Source: Candidatus Poribacteria bacterium (GTDB lineage Bacteria > Poribacteria > WGA-4E > WGA-3G). Taken from it: DNA of 64,000 nt. Location of the stretch: assembly GCA_012270865.1 (NCBI GenBank), contig JAAXHL010000109.1:43127-107126 (forward strand), written 5' to 3'. The notes beneath the pieces are model-generated. The model had not been told where the DNA came from and searched no databases. It saw only the letters and a list, made by a program, of their open reading frames with translations. This document shows positions 44,516-53,129 of the stretch, piece by piece. A program made the translations under genes and the position numbers. Each line of letters starts with the position of its first letter. Positions within the stretch are counted from its first letter, which is position 1.

Positions 44516-45433
44516 GTGCAATCGCCTATTGAATTTGAAGAAGATAAGCAAAGTTCTAACCATTACCTCTATTATGGTGATAACCTCTCAATTCTTCAGC
44601 AGTATATTGACGATGAGAGCGTCAATCTGATTTACATTGATCCGCCGTTTAACACTGGAAAACTTCAGAAACGCACAGAAATTCAGGTTGAACAGGATGC
44701 CACGGGTGATCGTGTCGGCTTCCAAGGTAAGACCTACCGAACCCGCACAGGTAAAACCACACACTATACCGACAAGTTTGAAAGTGCAGATGCCTACTTG
44801 CAATTTTTGCGTCCCCGTTTTGAAGAAGCGCATCGCGTGCTACACCCAAACGGCAGCTTCTTCCTCCATATTGATTACCGAGAGGTGCATTACTGCAAAG
44901 TCATTCTTGATGAAATTTTCGGGCGCGAATCGTTTATGAATGAGATTATCTGGGCTTACGATTACGGTGGACGCGCCAAATCGTGGTGGTCCCCTAAACA
45001 CAACAATATCTTGTGGTACGCTAAAACACCGAAGCACTATACCTTCAACTACGATGAGATGGACAGGATACCGTACATGGCACCCGGTTTAGTGGGTAAA
45101 ACGAAAGCAGCACGAGGAAAAACACCAACTGATGTCTGGTGGCACACCATCGTCAGTACCAACGGGAGTGAAAAGACCGGTTATCCGACACAGAAACCGC
45201 TCGGTATACTAAATCGTATCGTTAAAGTCCATTCGTCCCCAGAAGATATACTCTTGGACTTTTTTGCAGGCAGCGGCACATTCGGCGAAGCCGCCGCATT
45301 ACATGACCGCTCCTCGATTTTAGTTGACAACAATATTCCAGCAATCAAATGTATCATCGACAGGTTAGCACGCTACGGCATTGAACTCGTTAATGTTGAT
45401 TACACAACACTACAGACACACGAAATAGAATAG
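44516..45433 (+). CDS. Site-specific DNA methyltransferase (N6-adenine/N4-cytosine type)
   Basis: A 305-residue protein with YYGDNLSILQQ, the catalytic motif IV LIYIDPPFNTG, and later LLDFFAGSGTFGEAA (motif I, SAM binding) with QKPLGILNRIV before it. The order catalytic motif first, SAM motif last is the beta-class arrangement. DPPF suggests amino-group methylation. No restriction enzyme or specificity gene lies next to it, so it is an orphan methylase here. It starts at GTG behind a good ribosome binding site. Confidence 0.9.
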   Translation: MQSPIEFEEDKQSSNHYLYYGDNLSILQQYIDDESVNLIYIDPPFNTGKLQKRTEIQVEQDATGDRVGFQGKTYRTRTGKTTHYTDKFESADAYLQFLRPRFEEAHRVLHPNGSFFLHIDYREVHYCKVILDEIFGRESFMNEIIWAYDYGGRAKSWWSPKHNNILWYAKTPKHYTFNYDEMDRIPYMAPGLVGKTKAARGKTPTDVWWHTIVSTNGSEKTGYPTQKPLGILNRIVKVHSSPEDILLDFFAGSGTFGEAAALHDRSSILVDNNIPAIKCIIDRLARYGIELVNVDYTTLQTHEIE

Positions 45434-45572
45434 AGACACTTGGTTCCGGATTTGTATGAACAGACTGCATTTTTGGCTATCTTTTCTCGGAGTAGACGTT
45501 TCTAATAAATAAGGTAAACGGCTTGACTATTTTCACCGAACGGTTCGTCAAATAGGCAATGGAGGACACACA

Positions 45573-46244
45573 ATGAAAGGAATTAAAGAGATTTCAGAAC
45601 AGATTAGAGACGGGATAACCCGATTTATAGAGGCAGTAGACGACACCGAATCCGTACTTGATAAAACCATCGTCGATATGAAAGCGCGGCTCGCGGAGGC
45701 AAAAGATCTCGTCGCTACAGCCATCGCAGAGGAACAGAGACTTAAACGCGCCTATCAAGAGGCTACGGATTCCGCTGAAATATGGGGCAAAAAAGCAGAT
45801 ACTGCTTCACAAGCAGAGGACCTTGAACGGGTAAGTGAGGCACGCCAACGTCAGCAACAACATCTATCACGCGCAGACGACTATAAACGTCAGATGAATG
45901 CCCAAGCCGCGGTTGTTGAACGTCTGAAAACCGCGCTCCACGACTTCTATCAACGGTTCCGAGACGCTGCGAAACGTGCTGAGACCCTCTGCTATCGTCA
46001 GAAACAGACAGAAACGCGCGCACAACTCTATAAATTGTTGTCCGATGAAATAGATAACGACGTGTCGAAAGCCCTTGAAGCAGCGGAACAGAAGTTGAAA
46101 GAAACGGAAGTCGAAGCAGAGGTTTGGGAACGAAAGCGTCGCCGAACAACGACCGAAACGGAAACAACAGCAGACAAAACCGACTTAGACCAAGCACTTG
46201 CAGACCTTAAAAATGACATCTTAGGCAGTCGGGGCAATGATTAA
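45573..46244 (+). CDS. PspA/IM30-like coiled-coil protein
   Basis: A 223-residue, nearly all helical protein: an amphipathic N-terminal segment (ISEQIRDGITRFIEAVDD), a long coiled coil with an insertion of charged residues (45-150), and helices to the end with KALEAAEQKLKETEVEAE. This fits the PspA/IM30 family of ESCRT-III-like membrane-repair proteins. Its last eight bases overlap the ABC ATPase gene, so it is part of the exporter operon and probably guards the membrane under stress from transport. Confidence 0.72.
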   Translation: MKGIKEISEQIRDGITRFIEAVDDTESVLDKTIVDMKARLAEAKDLVATAIAEEQRLKRAYQEATDSAEIWGKKADTASQAEDLERVSEARQRQQQHLSRADDYKRQMNAQAAVVERLKTALHDFYQRFRDAAKRAETLCYRQKQTETRAQLYKLLSDEIDNDVSKALEAAEQKLKETEVEAEVWERKRRRTTTETETTADKTDLDQALADLKNDILGSRGND

Positions 46245-46995
46245 CCTCTCGGAGTTGACAAAATACTTTGGAAAATTATGTGCCGTTGATGCACTCACAT
46301 TGCAAGTAGATGCTGGTGAGATATTCGGGTTCCTCGGACCCAATGGTGCAGGAAAAACAACGACTATCAATATGCTCACAGGCTTGCTCCGTCCGACATC
46401 CGGAACAGCTACGCTCGCTGGATACGACATTCAGAAACAGAGTCTACAAGCAAAGGCTATTCTCGGATTGATGCCGGATACACCGCAGCTCTACGAAGCA
46501 TTGACCGGTAAACAGTTCGTCCGTATGATCGCCGACCTATATGAGGTGCCGCCGAAACAAGCCGAAAATGAGATGGAGATCCTGCTTGAACTTCTCGAAC
46601 TTACCGATGCCGCTGAGGATCAGATTAAAGGATATTCCTACGGTATGCAGAAGAAGATCCTGCTTATCTCGCTTCTCGTGCATCACCCGAAGATACTCTT
46701 CCTTGATGAACCTACCAGCGGTCTGGATCCGAGGAGTGCGCGCACTGTCCGGGAAATCTTGCGTGAACGGTGTGAGCAGGGATGTACTGTCTTCATGACC
46801 ACACATATCCTCGAAATCGCCGAACGGATATGCGACCGCGTCGGTATTATCAGTAAGGGACGACTTATCGCCGTCGGAACGCTCGCGGAACTACAGCAGA
46901 GAAAGCGTGAAAGCCATGCAGACCCCACCAGCGATAACCCGCAGCAGACCGAAACGTTGGAGGATATTTTCCTTGATCTAACGGCGGACACCTAA
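46237..46995 (+). CDS. ABC transporter ATP-binding protein (ABC-2 exporter type)
   Basis: A 252-residue ATPase with Walker A GPNGAGKTT, the Q-loop near LGLMPDTPQLYEALTG, a signature region IKGYSYGMQKK (divergent from LSGGQ, as usual in this group), Walker B ILFLDEPTSGLD and the H-loop MTTHI. It would power the membrane protein encoded 130 bases downstream. The gene overlaps the PspA-like gene by eight bases. Confidence 0.93.
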   Translation: MINLSELTKYFGKLCAVDALTLQVDAGEIFGFLGPNGAGKTTTINMLTGLLRPTSGTATLAGYDIQKQSLQAKAILGLMPDTPQLYEALTGKQFVRMIADLYEVPPKQAENEMEILLELLELTDAAEDQIKGYSYGMQKKILLISLLVHHPKILFLDEPTSGLDPRSARTVREILRERCEQGCTVFMTTHILEIAERICDRVGIISKGRLIAVGTLAELQQRKRESHADPTSDNPQQTETLEDIFLDLTADT

Positions 46996-47000
46996 TTAAC

Positions 47001-47123
47001 ACCAAAAACGCAGCCTGAAACGAAGTGGAAGGGTTTTTGCTTAGGTGTTTCTTCAGATTTAAGAAAGGCACTTGAAATACGAAACCCGCTTGATTACTCC
47101 GCAAGGTAAATTTAAAAATTCTC
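47001..47123 (+). promoter_or_regulatory. Recurrent leader module before the ABC permease gene
   Basis: It contains CTGAAACGAAGTGGAAGGG, TTTTTGCTTAGGTGTTTCTTC, TTGAAATACGAAACCCGCTTG and CCGCAAGGTAAATTTAAAAA, followed by the ATG at 47124. This is the most complete copy, with blocks found separately in the other leaders. It lies between two genes of one exporter operon, so it cannot simply mark operon starts. Confidence 0.65.
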
Positions 47124-48755
47124 ATGGTAAAAAATATCAGGGTTCTACTAAAAGCCGATTATCAAGGATGGGTGAATAACCTTAAATACAGCGGAGAGAC
47201 GTGGCGGAAAGGCGTTTTAAAGGGCATCGCCTATCTCGTACTCATCATCGCCTTGTCGGTGTTAGGCAACTCCCTTTTTAGCCATTTGCGTCTTACTGAA
47301 GCAGACCCTACGCTTCTACTGGGTGTAATCAATGGGTTCATAGCATTTGGCGTTATTGTTGTTGCCAAGGAGTTGATGGAAGGTTCACTGAAAATTCTAT
47401 ATGAAGCACCGGACATCGCACGTTTACACGCCACACCGATGCGTCCGGTGACGATTTTCGGATATAAGTTCGTTCACCTTACGATCACGCGCTTTCTGAG
47501 CATCTTCTGTTTTCTCGGACCGCCCTGGGTGATGTTCGGGTTAATCTTTGAACTGCCGTGGCATTTCTATGTGGGACTATTTCCGACATGCGTGTGTCTT
47601 CTCATCGTCATCGCGAGTTATGTTACCATCAGCATGATGTTCATTGCTCGCTTCTTCTCGTCCGGTGGACTCATTAAAACTCTCAAGGTACTCGGGACAG
47701 CAGTCAGCGTGACGGTGGGTTTTCTTTTACCATTAACACTGTTTACGTCGTTCGATGCGATACCGGTGAAACAGTTTTTGCTTGATTGGGCATCGCCAGA
47801 AACGACAAACGCAGCCGCTAAATGGTATCCACACGAATGGATCGGGCAACTCTTGTTGATCTGGACAGATGAATCTACAATACAAAACCGATGGGGTTGG
47901 GTACTCGGAGGGATCGGCGGAAGTGCTGCGTCTGTAATAGTAGCAACGCTCGTTGCACAACTGATTTACCAACGTGGTTGGGAAAATATCCGACTGTTGA
48001 AAGCCAAGCGTAAACCTATACGGCGCAACGACGATTCTAAAGCATCGTGGCTAAAAAGTATCACTGTGGCACTCGGACGCGGTCCCGTAAAAGCCATGAT
48101 GCTAAAAGATTTTCTGATCTATATTAGACATAGCGGACGGCTCATCGCGATACTAATGCTTACGCTTTTTCTGGCAGTTCACATCGGTATCCTGTTTATA
48201 AACGATGGTGGTGTGAACGCTGCTGAGAGTCTTACTGTGCAGATCGTACTTTACAGCCTCCTGATTACTTTCGGTATTAGTTGTAACGGTTTTCGGGATG
48301 AAGGAAAGGCGTGGTGGCTGCTGAAATCTGCGCCCATTACACCGCGATTGATATTTATCGGAAAATTCCTGACGGCACTTCTCTGTGCATCGGTTTATGC
48401 TGAATTTTGGTCGTTGGTCGCCGTTTATCTATTGCCAATCCCAAGGGACAATTGGATGCCGGTGCTGCTGACACCACTAATAACACTGCCAGCAGGATGC
48501 GCATTGAATACAGCGATCGGAACGTTGCCGTGGATGGCAGAATTAACACAACAACCCAAACCGATGTTAAGGGTTATAACCTTTACAGGAATACTCATCG
48601 TTAATGTCGGACTTATCATTGTACCGGTGATAGCGTGGCACACAGAAAGCTTCGTTCTCTTTACGGGATTAATGCTCGTCTTCGTCGTTGCGTTCATCGT
48701 GTGCTATAGATGGGGCATAAATAACCTTCACAAGTTATTAGTCGCACAGCAATGA
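47124..48755 (+). CDS. ABC exporter permease-like membrane protein
   Basis: A 543-residue protein with about 12 hydrophobic segments and a cytosolic region near 290-320 (LLKAKRKPIRRNDDSK) before a second membrane half. The text LMEGSLKILYEAPDIARLHATPM and MMLKDFLIYIRHSGRLIAILML fits large ABC-2-type exporter subunits in which two permease units are fused. With the ATPase and the PspA-like protein it forms one transporter module. The substrate is unknown. Confidence 0.78.
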   Translation: MVKNIRVLLKADYQGWVNNLKYSGETWRKGVLKGIAYLVLIIALSVLGNSLFSHLRLTEADPTLLLGVINGFIAFGVIVVAKELMEGSLKILYEAPDIARLHATPMRPVTIFGYKFVHLTITRFLSIFCFLGPPWVMFGLIFELPWHFYVGLFPTCVCLLIVIASYVTISMMFIARFFSSGGLIKTLKVLGTAVSVTVGFLLPLTLFTSFDAIPVKQFLLDWASPETTNAAAKWYPHEWIGQLLLIWTDESTIQNRWGWVLGGIGGSAASVIVATLVAQLIYQRGWENIRLLKAKRKPIRRNDDSKASWLKSITVALGRGPVKAMMLKDFLIYIRHSGRLIAILMLTLFLAVHIGILFINDGGVNAAESLTVQIVLYSLLITFGISCNGFRDEGKAWWLLKSAPITPRLIFIGKFLTALLCASVYAEFWSLVAVYLLPIPRDNWMPVLLTPLITLPAGCALNTAIGTLPWMAELTQQPKPMLRVITFTGILIVNVGLIIVPVIAWHTESFVLFTGLMLVFVVAFIVCYRWGINNLHKLLVAQQ

Positions 48756-48789
48756 GGTTTATAATTGACCCCGATGGCGAACAAATTCG

Positions 48790-48812
48790 CCGAACCGCAA
48801 GGTAAATTAAAA
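48790..48812 (+). promoter_or_regulatory. Short copy of the recurrent leader before the carbonic anhydrase-like gene
   Basis: GCCGAACCGCAAGGTAAATT and AAAA directly precede the ATG at 48813. Only the last block of the module is present. It decides the start: the ATG behind it, not a TTG at 48765 that would make the leader itself coding. Confidence 0.6.
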
Positions 48813-49325
48813 ATGTTAATAGAATATGAGGGTATAACACCAAATATACACGCCTCTGTCTTCGTCGCACCGGGTGCGATGATTATCGGCGACGTAACCA
48901 TTGGTGAGGCATCGAACATCTGGTTTAACAGTGTGCTACGCGGAGATTTAGAACCCATCCGCATCGGGTGCCGCACGAATGTTCAAGATGGCGCAGTCAT
49001 ACATACAGACAAAGAGATCCCATGCCTTATCGGGGACGATGTCACTATCGGACACGGCGCGATCCTCCACAGCTGCACGATCGGCAACGAAGCGCTCATC
49101 GGTATGGGCGCGATCCTCTTAACGGGTTCAGTCATCGGTGAACGTGCTATTGTCGCAGCGGGGACACTTGTCCGAGAAGGGCAAGAAATACCACCGGGAA
49201 CCGTCGCAATGGGAGTCCCCGCAGTCGTGCGCCGTGAGGCTACCGAAGCCGAACTCGAACGCGTCCGGCGTGGTAAGGACGATTATGTTGATCGTGGGAA
49301 ACTGATGCAAAAATCTACCCTGTAA
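48813..49325 (+). CDS. Gamma-carbonic anhydrase-like hexapeptide-repeat protein
   Basis: A 170-residue left-handed beta-helix protein starting MLIEYEGITPNIHASVFVAPGA, with IWFNSVLRGDLEPIRIG, NVQDGAVIHTD and IGHGAILHSCTIGNEALIGMGA. Histidines in VIHTD, IGHG and ILHSC are placed like the zinc ligands of gamma-class carbonic anhydrases. The family also has members without carbonic anhydrase activity, so function is not certain. The start at 48813 removes 16 residues that would come from the leader. Confidence 0.9.
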   Translation: MLIEYEGITPNIHASVFVAPGAMIIGDVTIGEASNIWFNSVLRGDLEPIRIGCRTNVQDGAVIHTDKEIPCLIGDDVTIGHGAILHSCTIGNEALIGMGAILLTGSVIGERAIVAAGTLVREGQEIPPGTVAMGVPAVVRREATEAELERVRRGKDDYVDRGKLMQKSTL

Positions 49326-49361
49326 GGATCTTCTTATACACAATATTATTATTTTCATAGT

Positions 49362-49454
49362 GCGCGTAAGCCCAAGCATCGCGCCGGGCTGGATATACGG
49401 AGATGACCGTTCCAGTAAAACCAGCCTTATCGAACCGTAAGGAAAATTTAAAAT
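49362..49454 (+). promoter_or_regulatory. Recurrent leader module before the Gfo/Idh/MocA gene
   Basis: GCGCGTAAGCCCAAGCATCG, GGGCTGGATATACGGAGA, TTCCAGTAAAA and TTATCGAACCGTAAGGAAAA run in order to the ATG at 49455. The same four blocks, with a few changes and nearly the same spacing, precede the E2 gene at 50960. Confidence 0.7.
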
Positions 49455-50495
49455 ATGGCAAAACGAACATGTTTGATGATTGGTGGAAGTGGTATGGCAG
49501 GTGGCTGGATCCACAACTTCACGACTAATTTCAGGGACCGGATTGAAATTATCGGTCTGGCGGACGTGAATACGGACGTTCTCGCAGCACAAGGCGAGAC
49601 GTTAGGACTCAGCACCTCACAACTATTCACAGACTTTAACGAGGCGTGTGCAGCCGTCAAAGCAGACTTTTGTGGTGTGGCGACCCCGCCCCAATTTCAC
49701 AGTCCCGCCGCGATTGCGGCTATGGAAAACGGGATGCCTGTTATCTGCGAAAAACCGATCGCGGATACCTTGGAGGCAGCGAAAGCGATGGTGCGCACCG
49801 CACAGAAAACCGGATTACCGTGCGCGATTATCCAAAACTATCGTTACGCCAACAACAAACAGGAATTAATCCGTATCCGTGACGAAGGCAGATTGGGACG
49901 ACTCCAGCATATCATAGGCAGATACGCTTGCGACTATCGTCGCTATCTCTCTTGGGGCAAAGCGTGGCGACACGATATGGATTTCGCACTCCTCTTTGAA
50001 GGCTCCGTTCATCATTTAGATATGCTCCGGTTCCTCTCCGGCGGCGATTGTGAAACCTTGATCGGATTTGGCTGGAACCCTGAATGGTCGAGCTTCCAGC
50101 ACCACTCCAGCGGTCTCTATATGATGCGTATGGATAACGGCGTTCATACCTCTTATGAAGGGAACAGTTCGGCTGCAGGGATCATTAATTGTTGGAATTC
50201 TGAACACTATCGCGCCGAATTTGAGCAGGGCGCCGTCGAGATCGCAGGCGGAAACCAGATGACGATCCACCGCGTCGGCGGCGAAACAGAAGTCTACGAA
50301 GCACCACCGATCCCCTATCACGCACATACGCATCTGTTCGATGAATTCCTGAATTGGCTTGATGGCGGCGAACCGTCCGATACTCGAATTGAGGACAACA
50401 TCAAAAGCTTTGTTCTCGTCATCGCCGCAATGGAGACGAGCGTTGACGGACAACCGAAGCAGATCGCTGACTATCTCAGCGACTTGGACCTCTAA
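49455..50495 (+). CDS. Gfo/Idh/MocA family oxidoreductase
   Basis: A 346-residue protein with a Rossmann start LMIGGSGMAGGWIHNF, an ADVNTD loop, and VICEKPIADTLEAAKAMV, the EKP motif with the catalytic lysine. The C-terminal half is the typical open beta sheet with HHLDMLRFLSGGD. These NAD(P)-dependent enzymes oxidise or reduce sugars and inositols; the substrate cannot be read. It is followed 22 bases later by a small unknown gene. Confidence 0.92.
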   Translation: MAKRTCLMIGGSGMAGGWIHNFTTNFRDRIEIIGLADVNTDVLAAQGETLGLSTSQLFTDFNEACAAVKADFCGVATPPQFHSPAAIAAMENGMPVICEKPIADTLEAAKAMVRTAQKTGLPCAIIQNYRYANNKQELIRIRDEGRLGRLQHIIGRYACDYRRYLSWGKAWRHDMDFALLFEGSVHHLDMLRFLSGGDCETLIGFGWNPEWSSFQHHSSGLYMMRMDNGVHTSYEGNSSAAGIINCWNSEHYRAEFEQGAVEIAGGNQMTIHRVGGETEVYEAPPIPYHAHTHLFDEFLNWLDGGEPSDTRIEDNIKSFVLVIAAMETSVDGQPKQIADYLSDLDL

Positions 50496-50517
50496 GACGA
50501 CCTCGTGTTTGTAAACT

Positions 50518-50826
50518 ATGCTCAATCCAAACGACGAACTGAACAACGAAATACCGACTGTCCTTGAGGACATTCCAGAATCGGAGCAGCGCGCCTTACT
50601 TGAAAAAGCCGCGACATGGATCGTCCGGCGGAGTCTCACCGCGCCAGCAATTATCGCCTTGGAGACCTGCAAACCGCTCAACTTTTTGGGCAGTCAATTC
50701 CTGATTGCGTTCAGTCCGTTTGTTCAGGCAATTTTCAAAGGCGAAGAGTACCACAAATTCGCACTCATCTTAGAAAAAGATGCGAACGTTGAGCTGCTGA
50801 TTGAATTGCTCGAGACGCGCTCGTGA
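50518..50826 (+). CDS. Hypothetical protein
   Basis: A 102-residue protein with no recognised motif. The first part is acidic (LNPNDELNNEIPTVLEDIPESEQ), the rest predicted helical with a hydrophobic stretch around PAIIALETCKPLNFLGSQFLIAF that is too interrupted for a clear membrane span. It lies 22 bases after the oxidoreductase and probably shares its transcript. Codon use and spacing support a real gene. Confidence 0.6.
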   Translation: MLNPNDELNNEIPTVLEDIPESEQRALLEKAATWIVRRSLTAPAIIALETCKPLNFLGSQFLIAFSPFVQAIFKGEEYHKFALILEKDANVELLIELLETRS

Positions 50827-50868
50827 CCCTGTTACCAACAAATAGTGGTCGGTTCTCCAATAATTAAA

Positions 50869-50959
50869 GCGCGTAAGCCAAGCATCGCGTGGGCTGGATA
50901 TACGGAGAAGATCATTCCGGTAAAATTACCCTTACCGAACCGCAAGGAAAATTTAAAAA
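50869..50959 (+). promoter_or_regulatory. Recurrent leader module before the E2 gene
   Basis: GCGCGTAAGCCAAGCATCG, GGGCTGGATATACGGAGAAG, TTCCGGTAAAA and CCGAACCGCAAGGAAAATTT lead to the ATG at 50960. It is a near-copy of the leader at 49362-49454 across about 90 bases, although the genes behind the two leaders are unrelated. Confidence 0.7.
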
Positions 50960-52306
50960 ATGGCAGTAGAATTAAGAATGCTTCAGATGGATCAGACCAT
51001 GACCAAAGGTAAAATCGGGAAATGGCTCGTCAAGGAAGGCGATACCGTCACCGAGGGACAACCGTTATTAGAGATTGAGACCGATAAGGTCGTCCATGAA
51101 CAAGAGTCCCCTACCGACGGGGTTATTGCTCAGATCCTTGCTGAAGAAGGCACCAATGTTCCCGTCAATTCTATATTGGCTGTTATCGGTGCACCGGGTG
51201 AAGATGTCGCACGCATTGAAGCGGACACCGTGCTGGAACAACAGGGGCAAGCGAAACCCGAAGAACCGAAACCGACACCATCGCCTATTGGGGACACACC
51301 GAAAGCCTCCCCTGCCGCGCATCAACTCGCAGAGAAACTCGCTATCGACTTGACCGAAGTCACTGCTTCTGGGCCTGGCGGACGGATCCTTGAGGGTGAT
51401 GTCCAACGATATATCGACTTGAGGGGACCAGTGTCTTCAGTCGAAACCGCGCGCCTTAAGGCATCTCCGCTCGCGAGACGACTGGCGAAGGAGCATGGCG
51501 TTGATCTTAGCGCAATCGTCGGTTCCGGACCCGATGGCAGAATCGTCCGGGATGATGTCCTACAAGTCGCAAGCACAGCACCTGAAATCCCTGCTATAGA
51601 AACACCCGCACTTCAGCAGGCAGCGGAAGTTATTCCGATGGACGGCATCCGTGGAATCATTGCAGAACGGATGACGCTAAGCACTCAGACGAACGCCAGC
51701 GTCACGCTTCATACCGAGGTGGACGCAACGGCATTTGTCGAGTTACGCGGGATGCTTAACGATAAACTACAGGCAAGAGAGGTTAGCCTCACCTACACCG
51801 ATCTGCTTGTAAAAGTTGTGGCAAACGCTTTACGCGAGCATCCGAGACTCAACGCAACGCTCACGGATGAAGGGATTCATCTATTACCAGAAATCAATAT
51901 CGGGGTTGCGGTTGCACTGGAAGATGGACTGGTGGTACCGGTGGTTCGGAATGCTGATAGGGAACGGTTATCGGAGATTTCCGGGCAGGTGAAAAATTTC
52001 GCCGAACGCGCACGGAGTAATCAACTAACACCCGGGGAACTTCAAGGCGGGACTTTTACGATTACGAATCTTGGGAATTTTGGGATTGATGCGTTCACGC
52101 CGATCATCAATCCGCCGGAGAGTGCCATTCTTGGGGTCGGGCGGATTCTGAAGAAGCCGGTTGTTCACGAAGATGAGATTGTTATTCGCAGTATGCTGAC
52201 GTTGAGTCTGACATTTGACCACCGTGTGATAGACGGTGCGCCCGCAGCGCAGTTCCTGCAAACGGTTTCCGACTATATTCAAGATCCGTATCTGTTGTTG
52301 GTGTAG
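50960..52306 (+). CDS. 2-oxoacid dehydrogenase E2 component (dihydrolipoamide acyltransferase)
   Basis: A 448-residue protein with an N-terminal lipoyl domain (lipoylated lysine expected at K43 in ETDKV), two peripheral-subunit-binding domains in series (KASPAAHQLAEKL at about 115-152 and KASPLARRLAKEH at about 167-204), and the catalytic domain with TFTITNLGNFGIDAFTPIINPP and the active-site block FDHRVIDGAPAAQFL. One subunit-binding domain is usual; two is less common. No E1 or E3 gene is next to it, so its partners are elsewhere and the substrate (pyruvate or branched-chain acids) is open. Confidence 0.93.
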   Translation: MAVELRMLQMDQTMTKGKIGKWLVKEGDTVTEGQPLLEIETDKVVHEQESPTDGVIAQILAEEGTNVPVNSILAVIGAPGEDVARIEADTVLEQQGQAKPEEPKPTPSPIGDTPKASPAAHQLAEKLAIDLTEVTASGPGGRILEGDVQRYIDLRGPVSSVETARLKASPLARRLAKEHGVDLSAIVGSGPDGRIVRDDVLQVASTAPEIPAIETPALQQAAEVIPMDGIRGIIAERMTLSTQTNASVTLHTEVDATAFVELRGMLNDKLQAREVSLTYTDLLVKVVANALREHPRLNATLTDEGIHLLPEINIGVAVALEDGLVVPVVRNADRERLSEISGQVKNFAERARSNQLTPGELQGGTFTITNLGNFGIDAFTPIINPPESAILGVGRILKKPVVHEDEIVIRSMLTLSLTFDHRVIDGAPAAQFLQTVSDYIQDPYLLLV

Positions 52307-52309
52307 TGT

Positions 52310-52705
52310 CTACCAACGCTCTATCTGCAGAGACTCAACTTCATCAAAATGCGCGTCTCGTGTGACGAGAATCAAATCGTGTTGCATGGCAACTGCTGCA
52401 ATCCATATATCATTATTCGGGATGGATCTACCTTTCCTTCGCAGCCGTTCTTTGATGATTCCGTACCACTGTGCCGTTTCCAGATCACAAGGGAGAAAAG
52501 TATTTTGTGCTACTAATCTGTCAATTCTGCGAAGATTTTCCGCAACTTTATTTGATTTCTGTGCCCCAAAGCAGAGTTCACCAATTATAGGAGGTGCCAA
52601 GGCTATGCCACCTGCGTTTCTTATTTTTTCTTCGACCCCTATTTCCTCGGAAAATAGGGCAACTACGATGTTCGTATCAAGCAGGTACCTACCACTCTGA
52701 TTCAT
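52310..52705 (-). CDS. vapC: VapC-type PIN-domain ribonuclease toxin
   Basis: A 131-residue PIN-domain protein: YLLDTNIVVALF with the first catalytic aspartate, ELCFGAQKS with the glutamate, and NNDIWIAAVAMQHDLILVTRDAHFDEV with the remaining acidic residues. These toxins cleave tRNA or rRNA and are held inactive by a small antitoxin. I chose the ATG at 52705, which overlaps the end of the antitoxin gene by 17 bases, a usual arrangement; a TTG at 52729 is possible. It lies next to other accessory genes. Confidence 0.92.
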   Translation of the reverse strand: MNQSGRYLLDTNIVVALFSEEIGVEEKIRNAGGIALAPPIIGELCFGAQKSNKVAENLRRIDRLVAQNTFLPCDLETAQWYGIIKERLRRKGRSIPNNDIWIAAVAMQHDLILVTRDAHFDEVESLQIERW

Positions 52706-52919
52706 CAACTTGCTCACACCCTTCCTCAATTGCCTGTTTCATGATTTCAATATCTTCCTTTGAAATCGTACCGGCAAATTGGAGCAGATTTTTCCCTGAG
52801 GAGAGTCTTATGGGTTCACCTAAAAAAGAGAGAACAGAATTCAAAATCTGTTTCTGTTGCATCGGCGTAAGTTTGTCTAATCGCTGGACAATCTCTTGAA
52901 TAGTTGTCGGGTTTTCCAT
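52689..52919 (-). CDS. Putative antitoxin of the VapC pair
   Basis: A 76-residue acidic protein (MENPTTIQEIVQRLDKLTPMQQ at the start, ISKEDIEIMKQAIEEGCEQVDESEW at the end) that directly precedes and overlaps the VapC gene. Its position and size make it the antitoxin. The sequence is not a typical AbrB- or RHH-type VapB that I can recognise, and the first part resembles short helical antitoxins that bind toxin without an obvious DNA-binding fold. GGAG precedes the start. Confidence 0.7.
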   Translation of the reverse strand: MENPTTIQEIVQRLDKLTPMQQKQILNSVLSFLGEPIRLSSGKNLLQFAGTISKEDIEIMKQAIEEGCEQVDESEW

Positions 52920-53053
52920 TGTGTTATCTCCTTTTTCATTATAGTAAGGTTGTTTCTGTCTGTTCAGATATCTTATAAAATTTTATCATAAGTTGTATGG
53001 GAAAATCAACGCTTTTTGGTATGCTGTCCTTGCGATAAGGATGCCATTCCGCA

Positions 53054-53103
53054 GCCTTCCTCAATTGCCTGCTTCATAATTTCCAAGTCTTCCTTCGAGA
53101 TTG
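53054..53103 (-). pseudogene. Remnant of a second antitoxin gene
   Basis: This stretch encodes ISKEDLEIMKQAIEEGC, nearly the same as ISKEDIEIMKQAIEEGC at the end of the intact antitoxin gene. It has no start or toxin partner of its own and lies 24 bases from the end of the PcfJ-like gene. It is most simply a leftover of an earlier toxin-antitoxin copy. Confidence 0.6.
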
Positions 53104-53129
53104 ATAACTGACAACTGACAACTATATCG

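Noticed and set aside
48765..48812. TTG start for the carbonic anhydrase-like gene
   Set aside because: It would translate the leader module; the ATG at 48813 stands right behind the module and begins the conserved protein.
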